Shown: positions 23,171 to 31,776 of the stretch, piece by piece
How the letters are laid out: each line of letters starts with the position of its first letter
Position numbering within the stretch: position 1 is the stretch's first letter
Assembly (NCBI GenBank): GCA_013375455.1
Contig: JABXJT010000054.1
Span: 1 to 34,910, forward strand
Length of the DNA: 34,910 nucleotides
DNA from: Candidatus Helarchaeota archaeon
Lineage (GTDB): Archaea > Asgardarchaeota > Lokiarchaeia > Helarchaeales > HEL-GB-A
Reading direction: 5' to 3'
Notes under the pieces: model-generated
Told to the model about the DNA's origin: nothing
What the model saw: the letters and a program-made list of their open reading frames with translations, nothing else
The model's database searches: none
Made by a program: the position numbers and the translations under genes

Positions 23171-23689
23171 ATGGATGAGCCTTTTAATATTAAATTTACC
23201 AGAGGCCCAATTCTTGGAACTTGGGACTTCATCATGGAAGTGCCATTATTTTTGACCGTAGCCCGGGTTGGTAAAAAAGGCTGGAAGGAGAGGTTAAAGG
23301 AAGAACTTGAAAAAATAGAATATTTAAAGAAACTGAAAAAGGAAAATGTTTTTTTCACAGAAATCGAACAAGACAAGGAAAATCCCCGCATTTTTTATGT
23401 GAAGTGGCTCTCTGAAGATGGAAAAAAGAACAAATTTCTCATTAGGTTACCTATGCGTTATCCCTTTGTACCGCCTATTGCTGAAGAGTACTACTATGGC
23501 AAGTACTCTTTCTACTCCTATGCCGACAGTGGCAGAGTTGCCTGTCTTGATAAGATAAATAATCGTTGGAATAAGGAGGGTAGGCACGGTATTGCTCATT
23601 TCCTCGCCATGCTCGGGTATTACACGGCGCTGGCGCGCTATAGCGTGAATATTAGAACTAAATATAGAAGAAGGTCGAAAAGGAAATAA
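23171..23689 (+). CDS. E2-like (ubiquitin-conjugating fold) protein B
   Basis: A 172-residue second E2-like protein that starts on the base after the E1 stop. A first helix (KERLKEELEKIEYLKKLKKE) is followed by strands FFTEIEQDKENPRIFYVKWL and KFLIRLPMRYPFVPP, with the classical YPxxPP motif at 97-102. Then comes the presumed catalytic Cys125 in GRVACLDKINNRW and the helix RHGIAHFLAMLGYY. It shares the Cys-RW-GI.HFL..L.YY signature with protein A, so the two are paralogs. There is no HPN motif. The tail is very basic (KYRRRSKRK) and could bind nucleic acid. It may be a separate conjugating enzyme, or act as a pair with protein A like E2/UEV pairs, except that both keep the Cys. Confidence 0.78.
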   Translation: MDEPFNIKFTRGPILGTWDFIMEVPLFLTVARVGKKGWKERLKEELEKIEYLKKLKKENVFFTEIEQDKENPRIFYVKWLSEDGKKNKFLIRLPMRYPFVPPIAEEYYYGKYSFYSYADSGRVACLDKINNRWNKEGRHGIAHFLAMLGYYTALARYSVNIRTKYRRRSKRK

Positions 23690-23842
23690 GTGGATTCATC
23701 TAAATAGGTCGTGTTACGAGGTTTAACAGCAGGATGTCACTCAAAGTTATAAAGGGGATAAAAGTTTAGTTCTTAAAAGAGATAAAAGAAAATACGTGAA
23801 TTAAAAAGTTAGGATTGACTATATAAAAAAGGGATAATTTTT

Positions 23843-25477
23843 ATGTCCGAGAAAGATTCAGAAAATGAAGAATTTGCGATAAAACGCATCACGACGCCAC
23901 ACGGGGATGTGCCAACCGTCGAGAGCGTAATGGACGCAATGAATTTAATCGTGAATCGGATAAATATATTGACAAAGGATTTCAATAACAGGTTGAAATA
24001 TTCATCTGGAGCAACCATTGAAGCTTCTGAATTTATTGAACAAAATTTAACAGATACAAATAAAAAAATTAATGATTTAAAAAATGCATTAGCCGCAAAT
24101 TCAGATCAGATTGAGGGAGTAAACGAGAAAATAATTGATCTTGATAAGGTAGTAACTAACCTAGAGAATATGACTAAGAATGTTTTGGACTCGGACTTAA
24201 CTCTCCAATCCAAAGGCATGGAGGACATTATTGAAATTAAAAGAATGACAAAAACACTTAAAGATGGCATAAGTGAATTACAAAAGACTCTAGGAGAGGG
24301 CCCTGTAGTACTAAGTAAATTATATTGGGAACGGAATTATGCTTCAATTCAAGAAAATTTAGCGGATATCGTAGCATATGAGAAAGAGAAGACCAAAATT
24401 CTCGGTTTCTTTAAAATTTTGAATTTACCAAAACCTGTAATTGATATTGATGCAAAAATCTTGTTGATTGGTCCTCCAGGAGCGGGAAAGAGTTCTCTCA
24501 TTCGAGCAATTGTAAAGGATCAGAAAATAAAAACCATAGAATTAAATCTACCACTTATTCTATCTTTAAAACCTTCAAAACAAGTGGAAAGTTTGAATAA
24601 TTTATTTCATACTTTGAAAGAGAAAGAGGAATTCAAACCCTCTGTACTCTTTTTGGACAATTTTGAGATGATATCCAAAATACAGAATAACCCCACATTT
24701 TTACCTTTTATTGAAACTCTAATTTCTGAATTAAGTAAGGTTCATCTGACAAAAGACAAATTGATGATTATTGCCGTGTTGAACGGCGTTGAAAGAATAG
24801 AGACACGTCTATTGGACCAATTCAATGAAAAAATTGAAATAGATTTACCGGATCAAGTTTCGCGGGCTTTAATTTTAAGGAAACTCCTGAATGAAGTTAA
24901 TTTAGAGATGGATGTTGACTTAGATGAAACTAGTAGCAAATTAGCTGAATCAACCCTAACTGATGGTTTTTCGGGAAATGATCTCAAAGAATCAATAAAT
25001 ATTGCTAAATTACAGTCATTTACTGAAGGCAGAACATTACTTAGTGAAAAAGACCTTGAGAATGCCATTAATGAAATAAAGAATAGAAAAATGGAACATA
25101 AAATCTCCGAGGAAGTGGCAGGAACTACTGTAGATTCTAGTTCTAGAGGAAAAATTAAACATCTCGAGGATGAATTGAGTAATGTTAAGATGTTACTTGC
25201 TAATTCGACTAGAATGGTGAAACATGCCCTTCGTTTAGCACTAACTGATAACTACAATTTCATTAATCGCCTTTTCACCCATTTTGAATCCACAAAAAAG
25301 ACGCTTTCAATAGAGGAAATCGCCCAAGTCACAGGATTGAAAGTGGAGAACGCATTAAAGATCTTGAAAAAAATGCCATATAAATTACTTTTTCCAATAA
25401 TTGGGGAACAATACTACGTAATTTTTGATAAAAAAACGTTTGAAGAAATTCTGGCCGAGTTGGCACTTTCAATTTGA
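23843..25477 (+). CDS. Coiled-coil AAA+ ATPase with degenerate active site and C-terminal winged helix
   Basis: A 544-residue protein. Residues 25-155 form coiled coil. The AAA+ module follows with the family lead-in ENLADIVAYEKEKTKILGF, an intact Walker A GPPGAGKSS (210-218) and Walker B VLFLDN (268-273), in which the catalytic Glu is Asn273. The second region of homology reads LNGVERIETRLLDQFNEKIE, where the RPGRFDR arginine fingers are missing. A C-terminal winged-helix-like segment (about 480-544, TLSIEEIAQVTGLKVENALK) ends it. It probably binds ATP but hydrolyses it poorly. It lies 27 bp upstream of smc and probably starts that operon. A TATATAAAA element is about 20 bp before its ATG. 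It could be an SMC loader or regulator, or a recognition factor for the Ubl system. Confidence 0.75.
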   Translation: MSEKDSENEEFAIKRITTPHGDVPTVESVMDAMNLIVNRINILTKDFNNRLKYSSGATIEASEFIEQNLTDTNKKINDLKNALAANSDQIEGVNEKIIDLDKVVTNLENMTKNVLDSDLTLQSKGMEDIIEIKRMTKTLKDGISELQKTLGEGPVVLSKLYWERNYASIQENLADIVAYEKEKTKILGFFKILNLPKPVIDIDAKILLIGPPGAGKSSLIRAIVKDQKIKTIELNLPLILSLKPSKQVESLNNLFHTLKEKEEFKPSVLFLDNFEMISKIQNNPTFLPFIETLISELSKVHLTKDKLMIIAVLNGVERIETRLLDQFNEKIEIDLPDQVSRALILRKLLNEVNLEMDVDLDETSSKLAESTLTDGFSGNDLKESINIAKLQSFTEGRTLLSEKDLENAINEIKNRKMEHKISEEVAGTTVDSSSRGKIKHLEDELSNVKMLLANSTRMVKHALRLALTDNYNFINRLFTHFESTKKTLSIEEIAQVTGLKVENALKILKKMPYKLLFPIIGEQYYVIFDKKTFEEILAELALSI

Positions 25478-25504
25478 ATTAATTTATAAAAGGCGAATAA
25501 TGGA

Positions 25505-28500
25505 GTGTTTTTAAAGAAGTTAATAATAAGCAACTTCAAAACTTTCAACGGTTCAAAAGAATTAATATTTTCGAAAGGATATACAATCCTATCCGGCCCG
25601 AATGGCTCAGGAAAGAGCAATACTTTAGATGCCATCTTGTTTGTTTTAGGACGACATGATCAAAGATTAAAGAAGACCGTTGCAGAAGTCATTAGTAAAG
25701 ATTTTAATACGAACAAATTATTGGCTGATTTTGCTGAAGTTAATCTAATTTTTTCTATGGGTGATGATCCCAAAAATAATGGAGGATCAAAAGAATTAAT
25801 CATTTCGAGACAATTACGGATTCCAGCAAGCGGAAAGATTTATTCCGTTTATAGAATAAATGGAAAAGAAACTAGTTTAAGTGAAATTTTAAAGATCCTA
25901 CCAATAATGGATTATAATATTGTCAAACAGGGAGAAATCACATCAAGAATGTATGAAACACCAGAAAGTCGTCGAAAATTATTAGAAAAAGTCGCCGGGT
26001 TAGCCCAATTGGACCCATTAATTACTGAAAGCACGGCAAAAATCATAAATTCAAAGGAAACTTTAAAACGTATCGGATTATTGTTGAAAGAAGCTCAAAG
26101 GCGATTAAAGGATCTAGAGAAAGAAAAAGATAGAACACTAGAATATCGAAAACTAGAAACTGGACTGAATAAATTCAAAGCAATAAAAATTTATTCAACC
26201 AAAATAGAACTCATTGCGAAGCTCAACTCAATAGAAGACCAGATGAAACAGAAAGCCGAAGATATTTCAAAAATTCAAACAAGAATTGCTGGTTTACAAC
26301 AGGAAATCAAATTAATAGCAAACAAAATTGAAGAACTTGAGCAGCAAAAGCGAGAATTTGAGAAGAAAAAAACAGAAATTTCAACACGCTATGATATGGA
26401 TTTGAAAAACATTGAAGACGTTGATCGCAGGTTAGACAATATAAAGGCAATAGTTCAATCCTTAGAAGATCGCATCGATAATTTAAAACAAGATATTCAG
26501 AAATTGAACCAAGAAAGGCAAAAATTAATCCAAAGAGTAAAAAAATCAGTAGAAAAAGAAAACCAAATCTTGAATGAAATCAAGGAATTTCAATACCAAA
26601 ATAAAAATTTGGAATTAACACTTCCTCGCTTAAAAGAAAAGGCACATGAATTAGATCTCAAAAGAACGTCTCTATTTACTCAAATAAATGAAAAAGATAA
26701 AACTGTTCGGCAAATTGATTTACAAATAAGAGAATTAAGACAGAAGCGTGTTAACTTAGAAGAAAAAACTGAAGAGTATGAAGAAATCAAACAAGATCAA
26801 ACTTCAAACCTCGGGAAGGCCACGCGAGAATTAAGACGACTTGAAGGGCAAATAAAGGTTAACATACAAAGAATCGATAAATATAAGCAAGAGATCCTGT
26901 TAAATCGTCAATTAATAGAGAAACAACATTTAGGACTCCAAGAGTTCGAACTAAAGAAAGTTGAATTGCAAAAATCGATTGACCATTACCAACAGTTATT
27001 CCAAGAAACTAAACCGAATTATAGTTACGCTGTTCAAAAGGTCTTGGAAGGAAGAGATAAAGGTGATTTGAGCGGGGTTATAGGTACCGTCATAGAATTA
27101 ATTGATGACATCAAAGCGGAATATGCCATTGACATTGAAGCTGTTGGAGGGATAAAACTACAAAACATTGTAACGAAAAATTTTGAAATCACGAAAAAAG
27201 TGATAAATTATGTCAAAAAGCTAAAAGTTGGAAAAATCACCTTTTATCCTTTGGATATACTAGAGGGCTGGAGCGCAAAATCCACTCCAAATGATCCGAA
27301 AGTCATTGGAAAAATCATTGATTTAATCAAGTTCGATCGGAAATATCAACGGGTTATGTCTACAGTTTTCAAAAATACCCTTCTGGTTCGAGATCTAGAT
27401 ACAGCGAAGAAGTACCGCTCCCCCTATCGCGCGGTGACTCTAGAGGGAGATTTGGTCGAACCTGGTGGTTGGGTGACGACGCGTGGAAAGTTTGAACCAC
27501 GTTTCCTTCTCATAAAAGAATTCTATAGAAATAAAATCGCCAATTTAAAGGGCGAATTAGAGACCATTCAGAAGCTTTCCAAGAATTTAAAAGATGAACA
27601 GGCGAAATTAGAGAACAGAAACCAAAATAGACAATCAAAATTAGAAGAATTGGCAAATAATAACAATGTTACAAAAGGGCGCAATCTTGAATTACAGAAT
27701 AAGATTAAAGAATTAGAAGTTGACATAAAAAAGTGGCAAAATGAGCTAGTAAAAATTAAAAATGGACTGACAGAAACCAAAGCTGAGGAACAAAACGCAC
27801 ACATTACTTTATCCAAGGTCTTAGAGGAAGCCGTTAACCTCAATAAACAAAAAGAAGAAGTGGAAAAAGCAATTTCGGAAACTGAGTTAGGGAAAACCGA
27901 ACAATTAATCGAAAAAAATAAAAGAGAAATTTTCAAGTTAAGAGAAGCATTTCGAAAATTTGGTAAAGATAGAGGGGTTTATGATTCACAAACTAATCAA
28001 ATTGAATCAAGTATTACATTAAAAACGTCACGTTTAGAGGATATTGATAACCGAATAAATAATGAGTTATTAGTTGAAAGGGAAGGTCTATTATCGAAGA
28101 AACAGAAAATTTTCAACAAAATTGAATCAGAACATGCGGAGCTAAATTCTATTTTAGAAAAAATTACTGGCATAGAGACCACGCAAAAGGAAAAACGAGA
28201 AAAGCAGGGAGATATTTACGAAATCATTAATAAAAATGAAGCTCAAATCGAAGATTTCAAGAAATTTATTGCTGAAGAATTACAAACGAAAAAGATTCGG
28301 CTTGAATTACGAATACAAGAACTCGAAAAACAAATACAAGATTTAGGATTTGAAATCACAGAAGATTTTGAAATCAATTTAGACCAAATTAATCAAGAAA
28401 TAAATCGCTTAGAAACCGAAATTAGCTCATTAGGACTAATTGATCAACAAGCCCCAGAAAAATTTGAGGCTGAAACTGCTAGATTGACTGAGTTATTAAC

Positions 28501-29047
28501 TAAAAAAGGAGTGTACGAAAAAGAATTGGAGGAGGCATTCGAAACAAAAAGTGATTTACTAACACAAAAGAAATTAAAGTTTCTAAGAACTATTTCTGAG
28601 ATAAACATGCATTTAGATGAAATTTTTGTTAAATTATACGGAAAAGGCCATGCATCTCTTGTTCTAATCGATAAGCGAAATCCATTAGAGAGTGGAATCG
28701 ACATTGAGGTAGATGTTGGAAGCGGAACAGTCGATTTCATTGGTACTTTATCGGGTGGAGAAAAAAGCATGGTTGCTTTAGCGTTCATTTTTGCAATCCA
28801 AAGGTATCGCCCCGCGCCTATTTATTTTCTTGATGAGATTGACTCATATTTAGATGATTCGCACTGTGAGGCCTTGGGACGATTACTAAAAGAACTCTCA
28901 GAAAACAGTCAATACATCGTAATTACACCTCGGTTGAATGCTCTGAGCACGTATGCGGACAGGATATATGGTGTTTGGTTAGAAAACGGAAAAACTGAAA
29001 TTGTTTGTCAACATGCAGAAGATTTTGCAACAATTGAAGGTGCTTAA
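25505..29047 (+). CDS. smc: SMC chromosome condensation/segregation ATPase
   Basis: A 1180-residue SMC protein that folds DNA into loops as a dimer with kleisin ScpA and ScpB. The N-terminal head carries Walker A GPNGSGKSN (31-39). Long coiled coil runs from about 170 to 505 and from about 680 to 1020. The hinge begins near 519 (GDLSGVIGTVIELID). The C-terminal head has the ABC signature LSGGEKSM (1082) and Walker B IYFLDEID (D1110). Length and order are standard. The GTG start lies 27 bp after the AAA gene, and scpA starts on the base after its stop, so this is a tight smc-scpA-scpB operon. Confidence 0.97.
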   Translation: MFLKKLIISNFKTFNGSKELIFSKGYTILSGPNGSGKSNTLDAILFVLGRHDQRLKKTVAEVISKDFNTNKLLADFAEVNLIFSMGDDPKNNGGSKELIISRQLRIPASGKIYSVYRINGKETSLSEILKILPIMDYNIVKQGEITSRMYETPESRRKLLEKVAGLAQLDPLITESTAKIINSKETLKRIGLLLKEAQRRLKDLEKEKDRTLEYRKLETGLNKFKAIKIYSTKIELIAKLNSIEDQMKQKAEDISKIQTRIAGLQQEIKLIANKIEELEQQKREFEKKKTEISTRYDMDLKNIEDVDRRLDNIKAIVQSLEDRIDNLKQDIQKLNQERQKLIQRVKKSVEKENQILNEIKEFQYQNKNLELTLPRLKEKAHELDLKRTSLFTQINEKDKTVRQIDLQIRELRQKRVNLEEKTEEYEEIKQDQTSNLGKATRELRRLEGQIKVNIQRIDKYKQEILLNRQLIEKQHLGLQEFELKKVELQKSIDHYQQLFQETKPNYSYAVQKVLEGRDKGDLSGVIGTVIELIDDIKAEYAIDIEAVGGIKLQNIVTKNFEITKKVINYVKKLKVGKITFYPLDILEGWSAKSTPNDPKVIGKIIDLIKFDRKYQRVMSTVFKNTLLVRDLDTAKKYRSPYRAVTLEGDLVEPGGWVTTRGKFEPRFLLIKEFYRNKIANLKGELETIQKLSKNLKDEQAKLENRNQNRQSKLEELANNNNVTKGRNLELQNKIKELEVDIKKWQNELVKIKNGLTETKAEEQNAHITLSKVLEEAVNLNKQKEEVEKAISETELGKTEQLIEKNKREIFKLREAFRKFGKDRGVYDSQTNQIESSITLKTSRLEDIDNRINNELLVEREGLLSKKQKIFNKIESEHAELNSILEKITGIETTQKEKREKQGDIYEIINKNEAQIEDFKKFIAEELQTKKIRLELRIQELEKQIQDLGFEITEDFEINLDQINQEINRLETEISSLGLIDQQAPEKFEAETARLTELLTKKGVYEKELEEAFETKSDLLTQKKLKFLRTISEINMHLDEIFVKLYGKGHASLVLIDKRNPLESGIDIEVDVGSGTVDFIGTLSGGEKSMVALAFIFAIQRYRPAPIYFLDEIDSYLDDSHCEALGRLLKELSENSQYIVITPRLNALSTYADRIYGVWLENGKTEIVCQHAEDFATIEGA

Positions 29048-29725
29048 TTGGCTGAGAAAGATTCAAATTCGGAATTAAATGGAATTACTAAAATCATGAA
29101 TCTTTATCAGGAAGCTTTAACAAAATTTAGTAAAATTGAAGAGCTAGATTTAATCAATCTGTTTTTCCAACCATTACGAGCGAAAATTAATCAAGGAAGA
29201 TATGATTATAAATTGGTTAAAGCTGTATATTCAGCAACCAACCTTTTAGATATAAAAATTCAGACTCTATTAGATAAAACTTTACAAAGAAAGGGTTTTA
29301 CAAAACCAAGCGTTCTGGATTCGAAAGAAGAAATCCTTTCTACTTCATTAATTTTATCGAGATCCATCCACCCTCTAGCTAGACCCCTCTCTACTTCTAA
29401 TGTTACAAAGGCTTATGTCGAGCTGATGATCCATCGAAAGAAAAGGCGGGCTTATGATACGGAACCTAAGAAAATGTCATACGACCCAATAAAAATTCAG
29501 CCAATCTCCATAGAAGAAGATAAAGAAAACTTACTCCAAAAAATCAAAATATATAAAAAGTCTTCGATTGAATTACCCAAATTGTTAAAGGAAAAAACAT
29601 GGCGGGAAGTCACTCAAATATTGAATATATTGCTCCATCTTGCTCATGAAGGAAAAATAAGCTTGCGCCAGGAAAATTTTCCCACCGGCAAAATATTTAT
29701 CACCTATCTGGAGGGCAAAAACTGA
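29048..29725 (+). CDS. scpA: ScpA-like kleisin
   Basis: A 225-residue protein encoded directly after smc (TTG 29048 next to the smc TAA), with GGTG in the last smc codons as ribosome-binding site. The N-terminal helices (ELDLINLFFQPLRAKINQGR) and the C-terminal winged-helix region (WREVTQILNILLHLAHEGKISLRQENF) match kleisin ScpA, whose two ends bridge the SMC heads. Sequence conservation with bacterial ScpA is low; the operon position supports the call. Its stop overlaps the probable start of scpB. Confidence 0.88.
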   Translation: MAEKDSNSELNGITKIMNLYQEALTKFSKIEELDLINLFFQPLRAKINQGRYDYKLVKAVYSATNLLDIKIQTLLDKTLQRKGFTKPSVLDSKEEILSTSLILSRSIHPLARPLSTSNVTKAYVELMIHRKKRRAYDTEPKKMSYDPIKIQPISIEEDKENLLQKIKIYKKSSIELPKLLKEKTWREVTQILNILLHLAHEGKISLRQENFPTGKIFITYLEGKN

Positions 29726-29751
29726 ACCATTTAGAATTACTACAGGCCCTT

Positions 29752-30231
29752 ATGTTTCTCAAAGGCCCTGAAGGAGTTTCATTAACTGACATATATAATA
29801 TAATTGGAAAAAAAGACATGGAATATGCATTATATCTTCTTTCCACGCTCGAAGAATCACTTAAGAATACTCCAATTCAAGTAAAATTCATTCCATCATC
29901 TAAAAGATACCAAATTTTAGTTCCACATGAAATAATCTCTGTCTTAGAAGAGAAACAGGTCCTTACCCCTATCTTATCAAAAGCCGCTAGGGCAACGCTG
30001 GCTTCCATTATATTGAATTCTATCAAGGAAGAGCCAGTCACGTTGGCACTTCTGAAAAAAATTCGAGGTACAAACGTAAAAAAGCATATCAATGAATTGG
30101 AAGAAAATGGTTACATCTCCGTAGATAACAACCACATCCTCATTACAAATAAGCTCCTTTCAGAAGTAGATATCTCTTCAGTAGTAAAAGAATTAGAAAA
30201 GGCGGAGCTTGAACTAGAGAAAACCTTTTAA
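29752..30231 (+). CDS. scpB: ScpB, SMC complex kite subunit
   Basis: A 159-residue protein from the first ATG, with two winged-helix units: GVSLTDIYNIIGKKDMEYAL and, after about residue 85, LASIILNSIKEEPVTLALLK followed by VKKHINELEENGYISVDN. ScpB binds the kleisin middle region. Family members begin with a helix like EALLFVSG, and here the ten codons before ATG 29752 encode exactly such a helix (NHLELLQAL). A CTG at 29722, overlapping the scpA stop and lying 6 nt after GGAGGG (29710-29715), is thus the more likely start. Confidence 0.9.
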   Translation: MFLKGPEGVSLTDIYNIIGKKDMEYALYLLSTLEESLKNTPIQVKFIPSSKRYQILVPHEIISVLEEKQVLTPILSKAARATLASIILNSIKEEPVTLALLKKIRGTNVKKHINELEENGYISVDNNHILITNKLLSEVDISSVVKELEKAELELEKTF

Positions 30232-30269
30232 TGAAACAATAAGTGTTACAATTAGGAGCAATAGAAAAT

Positions 30270-30560
30270 ATGACAAACCCCATCAAAAGATTTTTTCAAA
30301 TTTTAAAAGCGATTGTTTTATTTCCACTTTCATTCCTTCAAATGAGGCGAGCTTACCAAGATATTGAAAAACTTCGAAGGTTACCTAAAGATCCAGAAAA
30401 AATGAGAAAATTACTTGCTGAAATGGGATTAGAAGATGAAATGATGCCCTTCTTCGTTCCAATGATGCCTCAACAAAGTCGTAATCAGGAAATGATTGAG
30501 GTAGATCTCTCCTATCTAGAGGATAAAGATGAGGATGAAGATGATACCTTCGATGATTAA
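30270..30560 (+). CDS. Small protein with hydrophobic N-terminus and acidic tail, in the smc operon
   Basis: A 96-residue protein of no recognised family. The N-terminal helix (residues 4-25, IKRFFQILKAIVLFPLSFLQ) is hydrophobic and could be membrane-bound or amphipathic. Residues 26-50 are basic (MRRAYQDIEKLRRLPKDPEK), and the C-terminus is a run of Asp and Glu. ATG 30270 is preferred to GTG 30243 because AGGAG lies 11 nt upstream of it. It is 38 bp from scpB and 5 bp from the DUF167 gene, so it belongs to the smc operon. A membrane adaptor of the SMC complex is one possibility, from context only. Confidence 0.65.
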   Translation: MTNPIKRFFQILKAIVLFPLSFLQMRRAYQDIEKLRRLPKDPEKMRKLLAEMGLEDEMMPFFVPMMPQQSRNQEMIEVDLSYLEDKDEDEDDTFDD

Positions 30561-30565
30561 AATTC

Positions 30566-30808
30566 GTGAAAATCTTGGCTTCTAGATTGATTACCGTTAT
30601 TGTAAAACCGCGCTCAAAACAGGTCTTCATAACTCAAGTTGATCCAACAACGTATGAAATAGCTATTAAATCAAAACCTGAAAAAGGAAAAGCAAATAAA
30701 GAAATCATTGAGGAACTGGCAAAATTTTTCAAAACAAAAAAATCTCAAATCACAATCCTTAAGGGACACAAATCTCGACAGAAAATTATCCAAATCGAGG
30801 ATTTCTAA
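30566..30808 (+). CDS. DUF167 / UPF0235 (YggU-like) protein
   Basis: An 80-residue protein with the family pattern: RLITVIVKPRSKQ at the start, then TTYEIAIKSKPEKGKANKEI, the helix EELAKFFKTKKSQI and the closing strand TILKGHKSRQKIIQI. The PxKGKAN and K-G-x-x-S-R-x-K motifs are those of UPF0235. The biochemical role of the family is not settled. It is the last gene of the smc operon, and its stop overlaps by 4 bp the stop of the convergent CYTH gene. Confidence 0.88.
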   Translation: MKILASRLITVIVKPRSKQVFITQVDPTTYEIAIKSKPEKGKANKEIIEELAKFFKTKKSQITILKGHKSRQKIIQIEDF

Positions 30809-31401
30809 TCAAATAAACCTAGTTTTTCTGCTACTATATAGGGTAGGCTGTCCCATGTGACAGAGTCCATGGGAATTTCCAAAAGAGAAATTATATCTAG
30901 AAACTTTTTTTCAATTCGTGCCAAGTCTTCACCCCACAATTCAATTTCTGCAGAATATCCAAGTTGAGCTATCTCTTCTACAGCGATAACAAATTTCTGA
31001 GGACGTATTACTTCAAATAATTTTCCACTCTTTTTTTCAATTTTATAATGAAGCTTAAAATCCCATGCGTGAAGAAGCGCTTCAGCAGTCTTTTGGTCTC
31101 CTTTATAGAGTTCAATTTTCCCCTCCGGATATTTTGATTGTTTGAATTGAAACGTTTCGCCTGCGATGATGGTATTTTCCGAAAATAAAATCCGGGATAC
31201 TTTATCGGGTAACAAATGTTCCCTTATACGCATGGTCTTAATATTCGGATTCCAGTTCGAGGTTGGATTATTAGGATAGTACATGTGATCATTGAATTTA
31301 TAATAATAAATAACCTTCGCATTGAATTTCTCTAATTTTTGAAGGAATTCATCCATATCATCGAAAGAAATGCGGATCTCAGACTCAAATCTCTTTTTCA
31401 T
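30805..31401 (-). CDS. CYTH-domain protein (class IV adenylate cyclase / triphosphatase fold)
   Basis: A 198-residue protein with the tunnel-fold CYTH signature at the N-terminus. RFESEIRI carries the ExE pair, with Arg where the classic ExExK has Lys. Other features are MRIREH for the basic strand, FQFKQSKYPEGKIEL, FVIAVEEIAQLGYSAEIELW with acidic metal ligands on alternating positions, and a final helix. CYTH proteins hydrolyse triphosphate groups or make cAMP using divalent metal. The LGYSAEIE order resembles archaeal CyaB-like proteins. The substrate cannot be read from sequence. It is convergent with the DUF167 gene. Confidence 0.8.
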   Translation of the reverse strand: MKKRFESEIRISFDDMDEFLQKLEKFNAKVIYYYKFNDHMYYPNNPTSNWNPNIKTMRIREHLLPDKVSRILFSENTIIAGETFQFKQSKYPEGKIELYKGDQKTAEALLHAWDFKLHYKIEKKSGKLFEVIRPQKFVIAVEEIAQLGYSAEIELWGEDLARIEKKFLDIISLLEIPMDSVTWDSLPYIVAEKLGLFD

Positions 31402-31504
31402 TTTATCCGTCTTCCGAAAAATCCTCGACTTTTACACTTAAACTATAATCAATTAGAAAAGCAAAGTTTTTATTTTTTAATTATAATTTGAGGTGTTGAT
31501 ATTA

Positions 31505-31762
31505 ATGAGTAGGACATTAGAAACTGCTGAAAAAATAGCTAAAATAAAAGGTTGGAAAGTTAATCCAGATAAGAAACTTGCACAAGAAATAATCGATGGT
31601 TTGAATAAAAATAAAGAATTAAAAGGAAAATATTATTGCCCCTGCAAAGTCGCCATAGGCGATCCTGAAATAGATAAAGCCATCATTTGCCCCTGCAAGG
31701 ATTCTCCGATGGAAGTTGCAAGAGATGGGCGGTGTCACTGTGGGTTATTCGTAAAGGGGTAA
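31505..31762 (+). CDS. Ferredoxin-thioredoxin reductase beta-subunit-like Fe-S protein
   Basis: An 85-residue protein with the full cysteine pattern of the catalytic (beta) subunit of ferredoxin:thioredoxin reductase: CPC, then ICPCKD, then CHCGLF. Four cysteines hold a 4Fe-4S cluster and two form the redox disulfide that reduces thioredoxin-like partners. The archaeal/bacterial FTR-like proteins work without the plant-type alpha subunit. ATG 31505 is chosen since GAGGTG (31490-31495) is upstream; the frame also has GTG at 31493. No thioredoxin or ferredoxin gene is adjacent. Confidence 0.88.
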   Translation: MSRTLETAEKIAKIKGWKVNPDKKLAQEIIDGLNKNKELKGKYYCPCKVAIGDPEIDKAIICPCKDSPMEVARDGRCHCGLFVKG

Positions 31763-31776
31763 TATTAACAGTGAAA

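Noticed and set aside
23171..23689. E2-like protein B as an RWD or inactive UEV-like protein
   Set aside because: It keeps a Cys in the same position as protein A together with the downstream RW and helix motif, which favours an active E2.
25505..29047. SMC-like gene as Rad50 or another ABC coiled-coil ATPase
   Set aside because: A folded hinge with a GDLSGVIG start and the directly following scpA and scpB fit SMC; there is no zinc-hook CxxC in the middle.
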